Shown here: positions 33,360 through 46,244 of the stretch, piece by piece | How positions within the stretch are numbered: the first letter of the stretch is position 1 | How the letters are laid out: every line of letters begins with the position of its first letter | Source: Volvox africanus | Lineage: Eukaryota > Chlorophyta > Chlorophyceae > Chlamydomonadales > Volvocaceae | DNA length: 64,000 nt | NCBI GenBank assembly: GCA_030268105.1 | Contig: BSDZ01000080.1 | Span: 4,217,501 to 4,281,500, forward strand | Reading direction: 5' to 3' | Position numbers and translations under genes: made by a program | The notes under the pieces: generated by a model | Told to the model about the DNA's origin: nothing | The model's database searches: none | The model's input: only the letters and a program-made list of their open reading frames with translations

Positions 33360-36300
33360 ATGCGTACCCTTTTAATTGACAACTATGATAGTTATACGTA
33401 TAACTTGTATCAACTTATAGCTGAAGTGAATGGAGGTGCGACGGGCATATTTCGGAAAAGCTACATCAATTAAAACGATTGATTTCAGTGCACTTGTTAT
33501 ATGTCGGGGATGTTACCTGAACCTACCGTTTTATACGCCGCCACGTACCTGTGGCTAGCGTGCGGTGGCGTGCTGACACCGGGGTTCATGCATCACTGTT
33601 GCGCAGAGCTTCCTGTCGTTTATCATAATGACAAGATTACATTGGAACAAATATCATCAATGGTTAAGGCGGGGACAGTGCAGAGCATTGTTATCTCGCC
33701 TGGTCCAGGCACCCCACACAAATCAAGCGATGTAGGTGCGTGCCAGGGGTATTGTGCGCAGTAAGGCGTGATCCGTGTCGTGAATATACGTGCTTGTTCG
33801 TTGTTGCGTGCTGTAATCCGCAATCATGCCACCTCCACCGTGAGTACCGCGCGTGGTTTGTTTGGACCGGAACTCCAAGGGTGACTTAGATCCGTAACTG
33901 CAGTCCCCCCTTCCTTGCGGATTTAGGTGTCTGCATCGACTTGCTTCAGCAGTTACCAGAGGTGCCCATCCTTGGCATATGCCTCGGGCACCAGGCTCTT
34001 GCCCTGGCGCATGGGGCGTCGGTCATTACCGCTCCCGAGCCGGTCCATGGGCGACTCAGCCGGTTACGACACAAAGGACACGCACTTTATAAAGACATAC
34101 CCTCCGGCGACGGTTTCGAGGTCGTTAGGTAGGTATCTATGCGACCATGCATAAATGGTTGGGGCAACGAAAGGGTGCTGACAAGGTCCAACCGCTGCCA
34201 TCAAAGCATGGCTGGGGATTTTCACCGTTCGGTTGAAGCCACGGACCCAAACTCATGCCAGGTATCACTCACTGGTCGTGGATGAGCGCTCCCTGCCAGA
34301 GTGTTTGGAGGCAGTGTGCTGGACGACCGGAGGGCACTCCGCGGTCAAGCTAGCACGGGACACGGCCGCAGAACCGTATGCGGCTAACCCGGTGGAGAGC
34401 CATGTTGGTGAACGTCCTGACGTTTATCACCCTGATCAGCAGCTGCAGCAGCATGAAGGGACTTCCGGGTGCGGCTGTCTGCTCATGGGCATCGTGCACC
34501 GCTCACGGCCGCACTTCGGGGTGCAGTTCCACCCGGAGTCAGTGGCGACACGCTACGGCATCGCATTGCTGCGGAACTTCCGCGATTTGGTGGCCGAGCA
34601 CATCAAGCGGAGGTTTGGATCAGAGGCGGCGCAGCTGCCACCGCTCATGTGGGTCGGAACTGTTGCGGAATATAACCTCCAAAAGGAGTGGTGCAATCAT
34701 GGTGCATGAGGTGGGGGGGCAGCTGGAGACTTGCACAGGACGAGTTATCAGGGAGCCATTTTATTGCATGTGAGCACTGCTGGCGCTGTCTGGAATGAAT
34801 TCAATACTTCATTCTTCCTCAGGTGGATTTGCGCGCATGTTCCTGCCACGTGCACGCAGACACCTGAGGGACATCGTAGGGCCGCCGGGCAGGACAACCT
34901 TGTCAGGCCTTCCACCCTGGCCCGCACCCGAGCACCAATGCGGTGCGACCCTGCGGCTCCTCTGGTCCAGGCTAGCGGGCTTGCTGCATCGACTGCCAGG
35001 GGGGAGCCAGGCTCTCTTCGAATTATTGTATGGGTGGGCAAATGATACTTTCTGGCTTGACAGGTGAGCTTACCTGGCGTTTACTGCCTGCGTTTGCCTG
35101 CCTCGGCATAGTGGCGCATGAGGCGCAGTGAGTCGCACTGCCGCCCGGGAAGATTGCCTGTCTAGTTGCCTCCTACGATCAATCGACCGGTGACCGAGCG
35201 AAAAGCACCTACCCTGTGAAGTGCTGCGTCGTAAGCACGCGGTTCCTGCTTAGGACAAGGAATTATGTGTGTGTTAGCGGGGCCTCCAGTGCTTACCAAG
35301 GCGACCTTGTGCAGCCCTTCGCTGTGGAGATGGCCCTTGGCTCGCAGCCATGTCATGTCACTTTCATCACCTGCCACTGTGTCCTGCTGCTGTTGTGCGA
35401 CATGGCCACAACCGGCGCCCACCACTTGCAGTGCCGCCGCCGACAGAGGTCGGTTTTCCTACATGGGAGGTCGTGGCGGGCAGCTGTGGCGCAAGCTCAC
35501 ATACAAGCTCCCGCTACCAACATCCACGGCCGCCGCGCATCAACCGACGTCGCAGCCAGCTTCGCAGTTTGAGGCGCAGCCCTCGCGCGGTGATGGCGTT
35601 AACGACAGAAGGCAGCTACCGTCACTGGACTCTGAGGACCAACCCACCGGTGCACCCCACAATACGGACAACGACGGGGCCTCAAGCAGCTCTACCGCTG
35701 GTGCTTGTTCCTTTAGCTACGAGCTGAGCCCCACCATGGGGCCCTCATCGTGCACCACCGCAAGCACCGCCGCCGCCCAGTCTGCGCCACATCCCGCCTG
35801 CACCACAGCGCTCGGAGGGGGCACTGTGAGCGTTGAGAAGCCCGATGGTTATGTTGTGCGCATGGCTGCGCCCTCTGGCTTCCTGGGCTTCCTGGAGGGC
35901 CTGCTGGAGCGCCAGCGGCTGCTGGTGGAGCCAGAAGCTGCGGCGCAGCTGCCATTCAACTTCTGGGGCGGCCTGGTGGGCTACCTGGGCTATGAACTCA
36001 AGGCAGAATGCGGCGGCAGCAACGTGCACACCTCTACCACTCCCGATGCGGTCATGTACCTGGCAGACCGAGTGGTGGCGGTGGATAATGCGACGGGGGA
36101 TGTCTTTTTGTTAGCCTTGTATGACAATTGGAGTTGTGGACATGCTGCTGTGGACGCCGAACCCGAGGGTGCCGGCCGAAGCCCCGGCTCTGCCGGTTGC
36201 ACTTGCACGATTGCGGGCACTCTTAAAGTGGAGGCACAGGCATGGCTGGAGGAGACTGAGCGGATCCTTGAGGCGGCAGTGGAACAGTTGAAGGCGAATT

Positions 36301-38320
36301 CCCGTAGGGAAACCGCTTCAGCATCGGCTGCTGCACCCTCGCCCTCCTCGGCCTCCACAGCTCCCTCGTATCCTTCGGGCTGGCAGTGCGACCGCCGGCT
36401 CAGACCAGAAGCATCTTGCGATGCTGCCAGCAGCTTTGTGCACTTGCCTGGTGCATGCGACAGAGTTGGCCCTGAAACAGAAGGGGTATGTGACATATGC
36501 GCAGAGCTACGAGTGACGGATCAGTTGGACGCTCCGGGACCTTGTAGACCTCCGCCGTCGCAGCACCAGTGGTTGCCTCAGATGAGCGCAAGCACGTCCA
36601 CTTCTTTGAGGCTGAGTGCGGCCGTTGGTAATGGGTGCACAGCGGGGCAAGAAGGGTTGGGATTGCAGGTGACCATGGATGCAGCCGCGGCTTGTCCGTC
36701 GTCGGCGCTTCTGGATGGCAAGGTAGTCCCCTTCGTTTTGGCGCATAGTCGCAGAGCATACCTGCGGAATATTGCTGCCTGTCACGCAGCTCTTCACGCG
36801 GGAGAAAGCTACGAGGTGTGCCTCACCACTGGGCTAACGCGCACCGCAGCGCCCAATCCGGCGCAGCTTTATCGTACGTTACGGCAGCTTAATCCGGCGC
36901 CTTACGCAGCTTGGATGCAGTGTGGTGCCGAAGGTAAGAAAGTATAAGTGGGGACGTTTACATCGCAATTGGGGCAGCGGGGGATGTGGGGCTGATGGAT
37001 AGTACTTGATCTTGGTACTTTGATTCCGGTCTTCGCAGCTGGACTAACGAAGGGGTGACGTGAATGGGGATGGATGGGCACGATCCTGTTTCGTGCTTGT
37101 TTCAGGGCCAACCATCTGCTGCTCATCACCGGAGCGCTTCCTCAGGGGAGATCGGTGTGGCCTGCTGGAGGCTCGGCCCATCAAGGGCACCGCAGCCCGA
37201 GTCCCGTCGGACCCCGTGGCAGACGCTGCTTCCGCTGCAGAGTTAGCTAGGTCTGAGAAGGAGCGCGCGGAGAACCTGATGATTGTAGACCTGCTGCGCA
37301 ACGATCTTGGCCGGGTGTGCCAGGTGCGGTTAAGATGTCCATGTGTGACCTGTGGCCCGATGTCTTCTTCCTTTTCCTCGTGTCCCCGCACAGTGCAGTT
37401 GCATACTGGCGCCTCCATGCGACCTGCCCGTCGGCGCCCTGCTCTGACCCACCACCTCGAATCTCCTCAGGTGGGCACTGTGCATGTTCCAGGATTGATG
37501 GAAATTGAATCATATGCCACCGTACATCAAATGGTGTCTACCGTGCGGGGTGTACGCCGTGCTGGCATGTCTATCATCGACTGTATTCGGGCGGCGTTTC
37601 CTGGCGGCTCCATGACGGGTGAGTAACAGGATGGTAACTTGTGGGGCGGGCAGAACTGATCCGGTGCGTTAGCTAGATTCCGGAGAATGTTCTGCAACCA
37701 TTGCGTCAATACCGAAAATTCAGTTGTTCCCGGGAAGAAATTACACGAGGCGGCCTTATTACTCCTCCCAATGGATCAAGGTGCGTGCATCTGTGCTTTT
37801 GGAAAGCCCGTCCAAACTGTTTGGCACTATGCATAAACATCGCTGCACTCGCTGCTTGCTGCTGTTGCTGCAACACCTGTTGCTATGAATGGTCCTATGA
37901 ATGCTGTTATTGCTTTTAGGCGCTCCAAAGGTACGGACGATGCAGATCATTGACGTGTTAGAGGACCGGCCGCGCGGCATATACTCCGGAAGTATTGGCT
38001 TTATATCCTTCAACGACACTTTCGACCTGAATATCGTCATCCGCACTGCCATAATCGAGGACCTGGCCCCAGACTCGGCAAGGAAACCAGATGCGGTTGC
38101 GCCCGGTCGCACCATTAGCACAGCCGAGGCCCACCTTGTAGGGACGCAACAACATACGCCCATGCGCCGCATGATGACAATCGGCGCTGGGGGCGCCATC
38201 GTGGTTCAGTCACAGCCTGAAGCGGAGTACGATGAGATGCGGCTCAAAGCCCAGGCGTTGTTGCGCGCTGTGGGACTATGTGAAGGTGGTGCAGGCCCTG
38301 TGCCAGTGGTGTCCAATTGA
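33360..38320 (+). CDS. ADCS: Aminodeoxychorismate synthase, fused PabA-PabB
   Basis: Exons: 33360-33435, 33607-33735, 33927-34128, 34262-34701, 34823-35063, 35432-36933, 37106-37323, 37471-37618 and 37920-38320; 3357 nt, 1118 residues, phases consistent. It makes 4-amino-4-deoxychorismate from chorismate and glutamine, the first step to p-aminobenzoate and folate, in the plastid in plants. The glutamine amidotransferase half starts [19 protein letters not shown] and has SPGPGTP, the nucleophile Cys in GICLGHQ (about residue 87) and FGVQFHPES. The synthase half has [38 protein letters not shown] (Lys diagnostic of PabB rather than anthranilate synthase), LLRNDLG and GGSMTGAPK. Two low-complexity inserts interrupt it: about 90 residues after [10 protein letters not shown], and about 200 residues before [14 protein letters not shown]. 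No transit peptide precedes the first ATG; a spliced upstream exon may supply it. The donor of exon 4 is the least certain. Confidence 0.93.
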
Positions 38321-38641
38321 CCAGTGCGATAGATTTTGGATGACTAAGGATGTAGGTTAGGGGAACTGCCGCAGAAACCTTATATTGGCGTAAGGCAGAG
38401 GAGGGAGTTTTACTTCCTGGGCTAGGTGGGGGTCGATGTGGCCATGGTCCAAGGTTTATTTTGTGATGCACTTGGTGTCTGAATTCTACACATTATATCT
38501 GCAGGCATATAGCTAGATTAGCAAGTCTCTGAGGTGCGCTGAGAAGAGACTGATACGTCGTCCGAGTTATTGAGTGATGCTGGAACACATCAGCCTCTGA
38601 TAACTTTCCCCCATTCACGGGTGCCCTGCAAGCACGGGCAA

Positions 38642-40084
38642 TCACACTCCTTGCTGAGATCCCTGAGGACCGTCACTATTGCCCGTCCCTCCGAAGCCAC
38701 CACGACCAATGCTCTTCATCTGCAAGTTAAAACGCTGCTCAGCTTCCTTGAAAAGTTCAACGTCAAGCACGTTCGCCTCCCTCATCCGTTGCAGCACCAA
38801 CTCATCCACTGGCTCATACTTTTTGGCGTTATTGTGGTAGTGCAAGTTCTTTGGCGTCCGCTCCGTGCCCAGCCCCAGCGCGTGTTGCACATACAACATA
38901 GTATCCTGCACACGGCTAGTTAACCCTACGACACAAAATTGGTCCAGTCTCGCCAGCGCAAGCTCTAATAACTCTCTCTTATCATAGAGCACCGGCGCAC
39001 CATCCTTGCAGCAGAATTCGCCAGCCAGCACGCGGGTCATCCGGTTCCGAGAAACAGACACTCCCACTGGATTGCCCAGGAAGTAATCGAGAATGGTAGA
39101 ATTAACGGCTCCTGGGTCTTGATGTCGGCGCAGCATATAGAAGTGGCTCACGGCACGACTAGCGGGCTCCCGAAGGTTGACGATAAGCAGCGTGGTGTTA
39201 CGAACATGAGGCGGCAGCGCATCGATGATACGAAAGTCGTGGTGGCTGGACGTCAGTTTGCAGCTGCGCTTGAAATGCGACCCCGTAGAAATGGCCTCCT
39301 CATAGTACCGGAAATTCCTGGCGTTGCAAGAGGTGTTGCCCCCCCCCTCGCTGCTCGGCAGGCACTGATAAGGCATGTGCCTATACAATGGGGGGCCAAC
39401 AACGGTACAGAAGGGACAAACCCTAAGCAACCCTAGACGGAACAACTATCCCAGCGAGCGCCATGAAAGGACAGGATTCTTGCGCAAATGTTAATTAGAT
39501 TCCAAGTCATAAGGCATGGGTGTGCTCCCGGCCTGCCCTGCGGCCGTCAGGTTCGCCGGGGTCCCAAAACCCAAAGTTAAGGTCCCGTGCAACACCTATT
39601 GTGGGCCAAATTTCGTCAGGCCCACAAAAGGACCAGCCGTCGTCAATGCAATGGAGCAACCATTACCAATTCCATGCATTTCTGGCCGCTCTTATGGCGG
39701 CATGTTTCCAAAGCTTTGCAAAGCCTTCATAACCAACATCTGTCAACTTTGCCATTATGGTGACCGTCAACAGAAGCGGCGTACATGTATACATGTCCAT
39801 TTTGCGCATTCATAAAGTCGTGGCGCCACCTTCTTCAAGTACCTTAAGTAGTTACAGATTGCACCTTGCTGGAAACGCCGCTTGACAGCTGTTTGAAGGA
39901 AAGTTCGCAGTGATGTACCGCCCGTCTTCTCAATATGAAGAAGAAGGACATGATCAACGACCTTTGGGCAACAGCCAGGAAGCTCGGGACGGCAGAAATC
40001 ACCACGCGCTCCTTCGCCACCTTTCCAACATGAGAATTGCAGTAAAATAGAGAAAAGAACGAATAATATTCGCGGCCGGCTCAT
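38642..40084 (-). CDS. Sulfotransferase, secretory pathway
   Basis: Two exons on the minus strand, 40084-39785 and 39364-38642, in phase, 340 residues. A signal peptide or anchor starts the protein (MSRPRILFVLFSILLQFSCW). HIEKTGGTSLRTFL is the 5'-phosphosulfate-binding loop for PAPS, and LREPASRAVSHFY is the 3'-phosphate motif (Arg and Ser). Together these mark a carbohydrate-type sulfotransferase of the Golgi, distantly like heparan-sulfate O-sulfotransferases. Many cysteines in the first half suggest disulfides in the lumen. The tail is Gly/Gln-rich. The acceptor is a heterosteric choice (ATCAG|TGC), made to keep phase. A role in sulfating the heavily sulfated volvocine extracellular matrix is an inference. 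It converges on the ADCS gene, with 321 bases between stop codons. Confidence 0.82.
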
Positions 40085-41641
40085 ACCAAAGGAGTCATCG
40101 AACTACGTGGTACAATTCGGAATCCAACTCAGTGATTTTTGTAGATGTTCATATTTTGGACCCCCCTGTAACATGATGAATGTAGGCTACGACAAGGTGA
40201 GGGTAGGTCATTAATTCTCTGACCATATCGTGAGAAATGGTTTCTGGGCACAACTGACCAACCGACCCTGCCGTACGAGCAGAACTTGGTTAATGGTTAT
40301 ACATTCGCGATCAAACCAGGAAGAAGACTGAAGAATCCGCAACCCCCACTTCCACTGTTGCTGTCACCTTCGCCACCACCGCCTTCACTCCCCTCCCCAC
40401 CCACTGCCACCACCTATCTCACTCCCAACTCCGCCTCTACCCTCACAGCCTCATCACCTTGGCTACCGCCTCCGCCTCTATCTTCACCACTCCCGCCATC
40501 CTCACTGTTGCCACTGCAACCGCCAACATTGTACTTATTGTGTTAAGCCTGGCCTCATTTCAGGGCGTTTGCCTTTGCTTCAGATTTGCACACTTTCGTT
40601 CCGCCCGGCCATGCTAGTTCGTAAAGAAATGCCTCACGTTGGTGTAGCCCAGCTTGAGTCCATGCTGCTATTGAAGCGGGGTGTTAGCTGGGCTGTGAAA
40701 ATCTTCTTAACTTATTACGATTTCGTTTGCATGTTTGGTTAACATCAAAGCTCATCTTCAATTTCTGGGCTGACGCCATAGGGATGTCGGGGACAACAAC
40801 CCACGCACTAAGTATTTTCCTTGCCGAAATACGCAATCAAAAGAACAACATGGTACGAATCCCAGACACGTCGACGCCGACAGACCGACCCCTGTCATAC
40901 GTAAAACTTTGCCGGACCCGCATTTTCCCTGGGCCATAATAAATGAATTTGATACCCCAATGAAGACCAAATTAGTACAAAGTAAGTCAGGACATGTTTA
41001 TTTCTCACAGGTTCTACCCGCCCTCTGACTACAAAAAAAGAGCTCTTCCAATTGCCGTGATCCAGCATGGCTGATCGCTAATGCGCCCTCCGACAACAAC
41101 TTACGCAATGGACAAGCTTTCATAACAAATAACTCAATGCCTGCTGTGAGCTGTTGACCTCAAACCTTGGGACGCTCCGAGCGAACACCAACAGACAACT
41201 TTCGAAAGTCAAAACCGCTACTGCTGAAGTCATTAGATGAAAAATCATACAATGAACATCGCGCCGCAACGCTTTCCTGACGTACGGATCCTGCATGCGT
41301 AAGCAATGGCTAGGAGCGCATTCAGGCTTTAGTGGGTGCATAGCGCGACCGTTCAGGGCTGCCTGGCGGCCAGTCACGGGCTAGCCCTTGCAAACCAATG
41401 CGACACTAACCATGGTTTGTAAGCTAAGTACCATGCAGGATTCCGCAAAGAGGTCCCACCCTGGCGTAACGAAGGAATGCCACCTTTGGGTCCATACCGC
41501 AGGCCCCATCCGTACATGCTAGACATCCCCCAGGGAAGCGATTAAGTTTAACCGAGGATTCATCGACAATGGTTCCATCCACCCCTTGTATTACGATTTC
41601 ATCGCCGTTCCTCGCGGGTTATGAGGTCCGCTAGTCCGTAT
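40085..41641. other. Spacer with pyrimidine-rich tract
   Basis: A C/T-rich run at about 40335-40530 gives a Pro/Ser/Leu frame (LLLSPSPPPPSLPSPP) that resembles hydroxyproline-rich proteins only by composition. No supported gene. Confidence 0.4.
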
Positions 41642-44600
41642 CTACTTAATGCCGTGTCGGCCCCTGCTGAGACCCCGCAATTCCGCCAGGAACCTGCTCC
41701 GGGCGGACATTTGCAGCAATATGGTGAGAATCAAGCCTAATCCATGCGTGAGGGCTCCACGCGCCAAGGCCAGCACGAAGTTCCAAGCTGCCCACATTCC
41801 AGGCTGCCAAAGTACGACTGCGGTGATTGTAGCTTCGGCCATAAGTGCAATAATGGAGGCGATGAAGCTTGGAAGCAAGCGCATCTGCATTCCATAGGAA
41901 ACGCAATGGCATGCACTCGGCAACAACGCCGAACAAATACCTGCTGTAGAGACAACAACAAACAAGGAAACACATGCACCCCACCCCGCCCCACAACACA
42001 GCACAGGACAATACAGTACACACATGCTCCAAAGTCCACGTACCTGGCCAGCAATTGGGCGGATGAGAGGGTTGATAATGAAGTCCAGGCGGAGCTGGAC
42101 GAGACGGATCCTGCAAGTATTGCAAGGAGAAGCCAAGTAAACGGTGGCATAACACATGTCCCATCCGTACAAGGCGGCACGACACTCTTTTGCCGTCCAA
42201 AAGTGTAAACATACTGACCCACATCGATTACCAAAGGCATAATACGCACCAGCTGTACGGCAGCGGGAAGACCCTGGCCGCCACCAGAAGCATTGCCACC
42301 AAGCGCAGCAGCTCCAGCAGGCTGGCTGTGCCCTCACGGGACGCAAGAAGCCACGCTCGCCTGCTGCCCACGTCAGTGCCGCTCGTTTTGCAGGGCCCCT
42401 TGCCAGGTTGCGCGGCCCAGCGGCGGCTCAGCAACATCAGCCGAGGGTACATAACGGCCCATACGGGCGAATGCAACGCCAACCAGCCCAACCGGGTCGC
42501 CAGCAAAATAATACTCGCCGTATGCTCGAAGACGAATGTCCAGCCGCCCTTGACCGCCTGAGTCACAAACTGCGCACAATACAGCGCAAGGAAAAGGTGG
42601 TCGATGAACGCCACGCGGCGTAGCAGCCATGCCTCGTACGACAATTCCAGCGGTTTTCGCATAAAGGCCTGGGCAGGCGCCACAGCGTCTCCGCAGGCTC
42701 GACTTACACGCTTCGGCACCATCAACCTGCGCAACCAAACGAGGCAGCGCCAAGCGCCACCCACAACCCACGAAACCACTGCACTGTTCGCAGCGCGCTG
42801 CCACCAAAAGGGGGGCACCAATGCTGCGTCGCCGCCCCAGGCCAAAGATGCAAACTGTGCAGGTGTGGCATCCCCAGCCTTGCAGCCGTGCCAGGTGAGA
42901 CGCGCCCTGGGCCATCGCAGTTGCACCAGCGTCGTTGCGAGCTCGTTGTCGGGCACCACTGCCAGCAGGTGCAGCGGTGTGGGACCGCTTGGGCCCAAGA
43001 CATCCCAGCCTGGGTCCATACCGTGTTCCTCTACCCAGGTCACTACGGCCGCCAGAGTGCGGAAGCTGCCGCTGCGTGCAGCGTGGTGCAGCAGTGTCAT
43101 TCGCTCGTGACACCATTCGGGGCCGGCCAACAGTTGCGCAGGGACGCCCAGTTGATGGTGAAGGACGTCAAGCACGCGCGTTGCGCAGGCTGCCATACCC
43201 GTTGAAAGGAAGTACCTCAGAAGGTTAAGGCCTAGCCGACACCCCACCGAGGCCAACGCCAGCGCACGGTGCTGCTTGTACTCCTCCAGCCCATCGGCTG
43301 CTGTGCTGCAATCGCTACCAGTAATCTTTGCGTCGACCTCCGCACCACCATCCAAATCATCTTTGTCGCCCGCCAAATCGGGCCCCCGCTGCTGGGGCCT
43401 GTCCGAGCTACGATGCGCGTTGCACCGTGATCCTGGTCGGAAAAAGACCACGCGGGTCGGCACTGGCACGCTGAAATCCGCATTACCGGCAGGGGACAGC
43501 GACCACTCGATCATGGGCTGGCTCCACGAGCAAACAGGATCCGCGGTGCCAGTTCCCTCGTCGCCACCGAACAAGGCGGGCACAACATCCAAGAACATCC
43601 CAAAGTCCCGGATGACGTCCAATACCATTGACGGCCGCGTGGCGGCACCAAGATCCGGGCCGCCGCTAGCAGCCACCTGCAGTTGCTCCAGCTCGAATGC
43701 AATAGCCGGGCTTGACACAAGCAACACGCTCGTCGCAGTCGCGCTGTGCAAACCCTTGCAGGAAAGCTCCACCTCCACCAAACCATCGCTGCTCAATGGT
43801 GCGAACGCGAGCAAGCGAGCAGGAGGCGCACATGGCGCTACGCCGTCAGCAGGAGGCATAGCATCCTTCAAGGGTTTAGCCGTTTCCGCCGTTGCCCGTA
43901 CAACCGCAGCCTTGCTTGACGGCTCCTCGGCGGGAATCGCCACGTTGCCCGCCGCCAGAGCAGTACTCAGTAAGCGCCGCTGCCCTCTGCAGCTTTTCCC
44001 CTCGGATGCTCCGACCAGCGCGACTGGCAGAAACCGCCCCTGTTGCCTAACAGTGAGTTGCACCTCCGAGTTGGGTGACGGCGGCTGCATGCCGGTTGAC
44101 ACTTTTGTGCATAAGGAATGCGTCTCTAAACTGTCCGCCTCTGCGCCCCATGAACACGCCAGCACCACCTCCCGTGGCCGCGCCGGACGTCGCTGTCCGA
44201 AGTGCAGCGCCTCCAAACCACTTCCCGTGCATACAACACGTTGCGAGACACGCACATTTGGCGGCAGATGTGGGGGTGGTTCCCTCACGTCCGACGTATG
44301 TTGGCCGCCAGGCCCCATGACAACAGAGGAGGTATCGCTGCTTTCGTCGGGGGCCCCTGACTGCACCCGCACCAGACTCGCAGTAGCTCCCACTTGCAGC
44401 GTCAGAGTGCGGCCGGCAAACAGGGAATCGCTACAAATGGCTCGCAGCAATTGCGCGTGGGCATCGCAAGAAGCTGAACGAGGAACTGAAGGGAGGGCCA
44501 TTCCTGCCTGATCAGCAAGCTCACCGCAGGCAGGAAACCCAGTCAGCAAGCTCCGTTCGGTCCTCCTTGTGTCGCCACCAGTTTTCGGCGCCTGCTCCCC

Positions 44601-45287
44601 AGAATATACGCTGGTGTGCAGCTGCGACCCAGACGAGACGCCCGTCAAACCTATGACACGCCCACCCGAGCCCGTTGGGCTGGCTGTTCCAGAGCTGCAG
44701 CAAGCCTCTGGCGTCTCCGCATTTGTTTCTGACCGGAACGCGTGCACGTTATCCAGTGCCGTTACAACCTCGCCCCGCGGCATCATTGACAAAACTGGAC
44801 TAAAAATGTCAATGACTAGCTGAATACAGCCCCGTCGGATGTACGTGAACAGCACCACTGCGCGGCGCTGGCTGTTTATTTGAACGCCGGTATCCCAGTC
44901 CGGCGCCAAGTCCTCGGGTGAGCGGTCGGGAATTTTAACGCTAACACGGACTTTCCGTGCAGCCGATGTGTAGCTGCTGCCACCCGCTCCCCCGCTGGCC
45001 CCGGCGCTGGACACTAACCGGCGGGCCAGGTCGTACGCCTGGGTACCACCCGCCACCGTTGCTGCTTCGGTTTTCGTCCCTGCCAAACGACCATCCGCGG
45101 TGGCCACGTCAGCAACGCCATAGGTGCTGAGGCGCTCCAGGCGAACAGGTTCGAGGTCCTGGGGTAACCAAGGAGGATCGAGGCGTGAAGCGTAATGTGT
45201 CGGAAAGCGCTTCAGGAACTTAACACACACAATAAATCTCGCATAAGAAATAATGGCTTCTCCGTCGTCACCCTGTTGGGACCGCAT
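41642..45287 (-). CDS. SPL/SBP C-terminal-like protein with membrane helices
   Basis: A 1019-codon open frame (45287-42228) followed by exons at about 42213-42044 and 41884-41642 (stop). The main exon follows the order of the C-terminal half of large plant SPL (SBP-box) transcription factors: RVSVKIPDRSPEDLAPDW and TYIRRGCIQLVIDIF (about 113-163; SPLs have YIRPGC), a long Ser/Ala-rich section, GLVEVELSCKG, MVLDVIRDFGMFLDVVP, then ankyrin-like LLHHAARSGSF and GPTPLHLLAV (731-820). Hydrophobic helices follow (about 895-945 and 985-1005) and continue in the last two exons. No SBP zinc domain is found in the window. The join from the main exon (phase 2 donor AGCTG|GTGCGT) to the next exon conflicts by one base, so that border is wrong or carries an indel. 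ATG 45287 may be internal, with upstream exons at 45439-46244. Confidence 0.6.
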
Positions 45288-45438
45288 TAGGAGTAACTCC
45301 TCGCCGCTGTGATCGAGCGCACGGGGTCAAGATTTGAAGATATGGGGGTTAAGGCAAGCGCAGTTCCCCTCCTTGCCATGATCGCTGGCTACATGTGCCA
45401 AATACAAGCACAGTTTCCAGTGTTGAGTGCGGGTTTAC

Positions 45439-46244
45439 CTTGCTAGATGCGGCAGCGATATGCGACAGCATTATTGGATTACTACAACACAAGATAGAGC
45501 CGTATACAGGCGTGTGAGCGCGCAGAACATCGTAGACGGGATCGTCCTTTGCTGCCTGTTGCTCCTGGTACGGCTGACGCCACCAAGAGGAGAAAAGGTC
45601 ATGGGCCCTTCCAAACTTCGCAGTCCTTTGGCAGTAGTGTACACACAATGAGAGCGAAACCCTAAGCAGCAGGTGCGCTACAGCAGCTGCCGGCGCAGGG
45701 TACATGCTCCCGAAGAACCACACGAGCGCCCATATGGCCACCGTACAAACGGCCTCGAAAGCCGCGACCAGCAGCACCATCGATGATGCAAACTGCCAAA
45801 TTGCAAAGAAGTAAATTTAGGACCAGCAGCATTCATGCGACTTCGAGACAAATACCAGCGTACCTCTCCGCAAGTGTAAACACAAACTTCTGCCATAGCT
45901 TTCCAGCACAATTTACATCTTTGGTCCCATGATTCGTTAAGCCATCCAGCAGTCGGAGGCACGGCTCGCTGGGCCAAGAGTTGGGCAAGCAGCCCAACCT
46001 TAGGAGCCAAACGTGACGCGCAGCAAAATGGGCCGCTGAACCGAGCTCCAAACATGGATGACACAAACCAGAAGATATGACAAGCTAGCGCAGTGGCGAA
46101 GCCCCAGTCTTTACCAAGCAGGGCAGCCCATCCTTCCCCAGACGGTAGTGCGTTCAACGCGGCTCGGGCCTGAATGCTAAGCTGGATGCATCCCAGGGTA
46201 GCCCTGAGCCCATCGAGGCTCATGGCGCAGGGTCGCACTGCCAT
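45439..46244 (-). CDS. Membrane-protein exons upstream of the SPL-like gene
   Basis: Two exons, 46244-45864 and 45792-45439, joined in phase 0 with good sites. They encode MAVRPCAMSLDGLRATLGC..., hydrophobic segments FATALACHIFWFVSSMFG, SSMVLLVAAFEAVCTVAIW and AAAVAHLLLRVSLSLCV, and a Cys/Trp-rich loop. The second exon ends AAASSK|GTAAAC and would splice in phase 0 toward the SPL-like frame 150 bases on. It is therefore either the N-terminus of that same gene or a separate short gene that reads on to a stop at 45349. The helical segment of exon 2 looks weakly similar to the final exon of the SPL-like gene, so a tandem paralogue remnant is a third reading. Confidence 0.5.

Noticed and set aside
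40286..40546. Pro/Ser-rich frame resembling hydroxyproline-rich matrix protein
   Set aside because: Composition comes from a pyrimidine tract; no signal peptide, no splice context and no conserved domain.
43276..44511. 411-codon plus-strand open frame
   Set aside because: It lies wholly antisense to the 1019-codon frame of the SPL-like gene, whose motifs are recognisable; the antisense frame is a GC-rich shadow.
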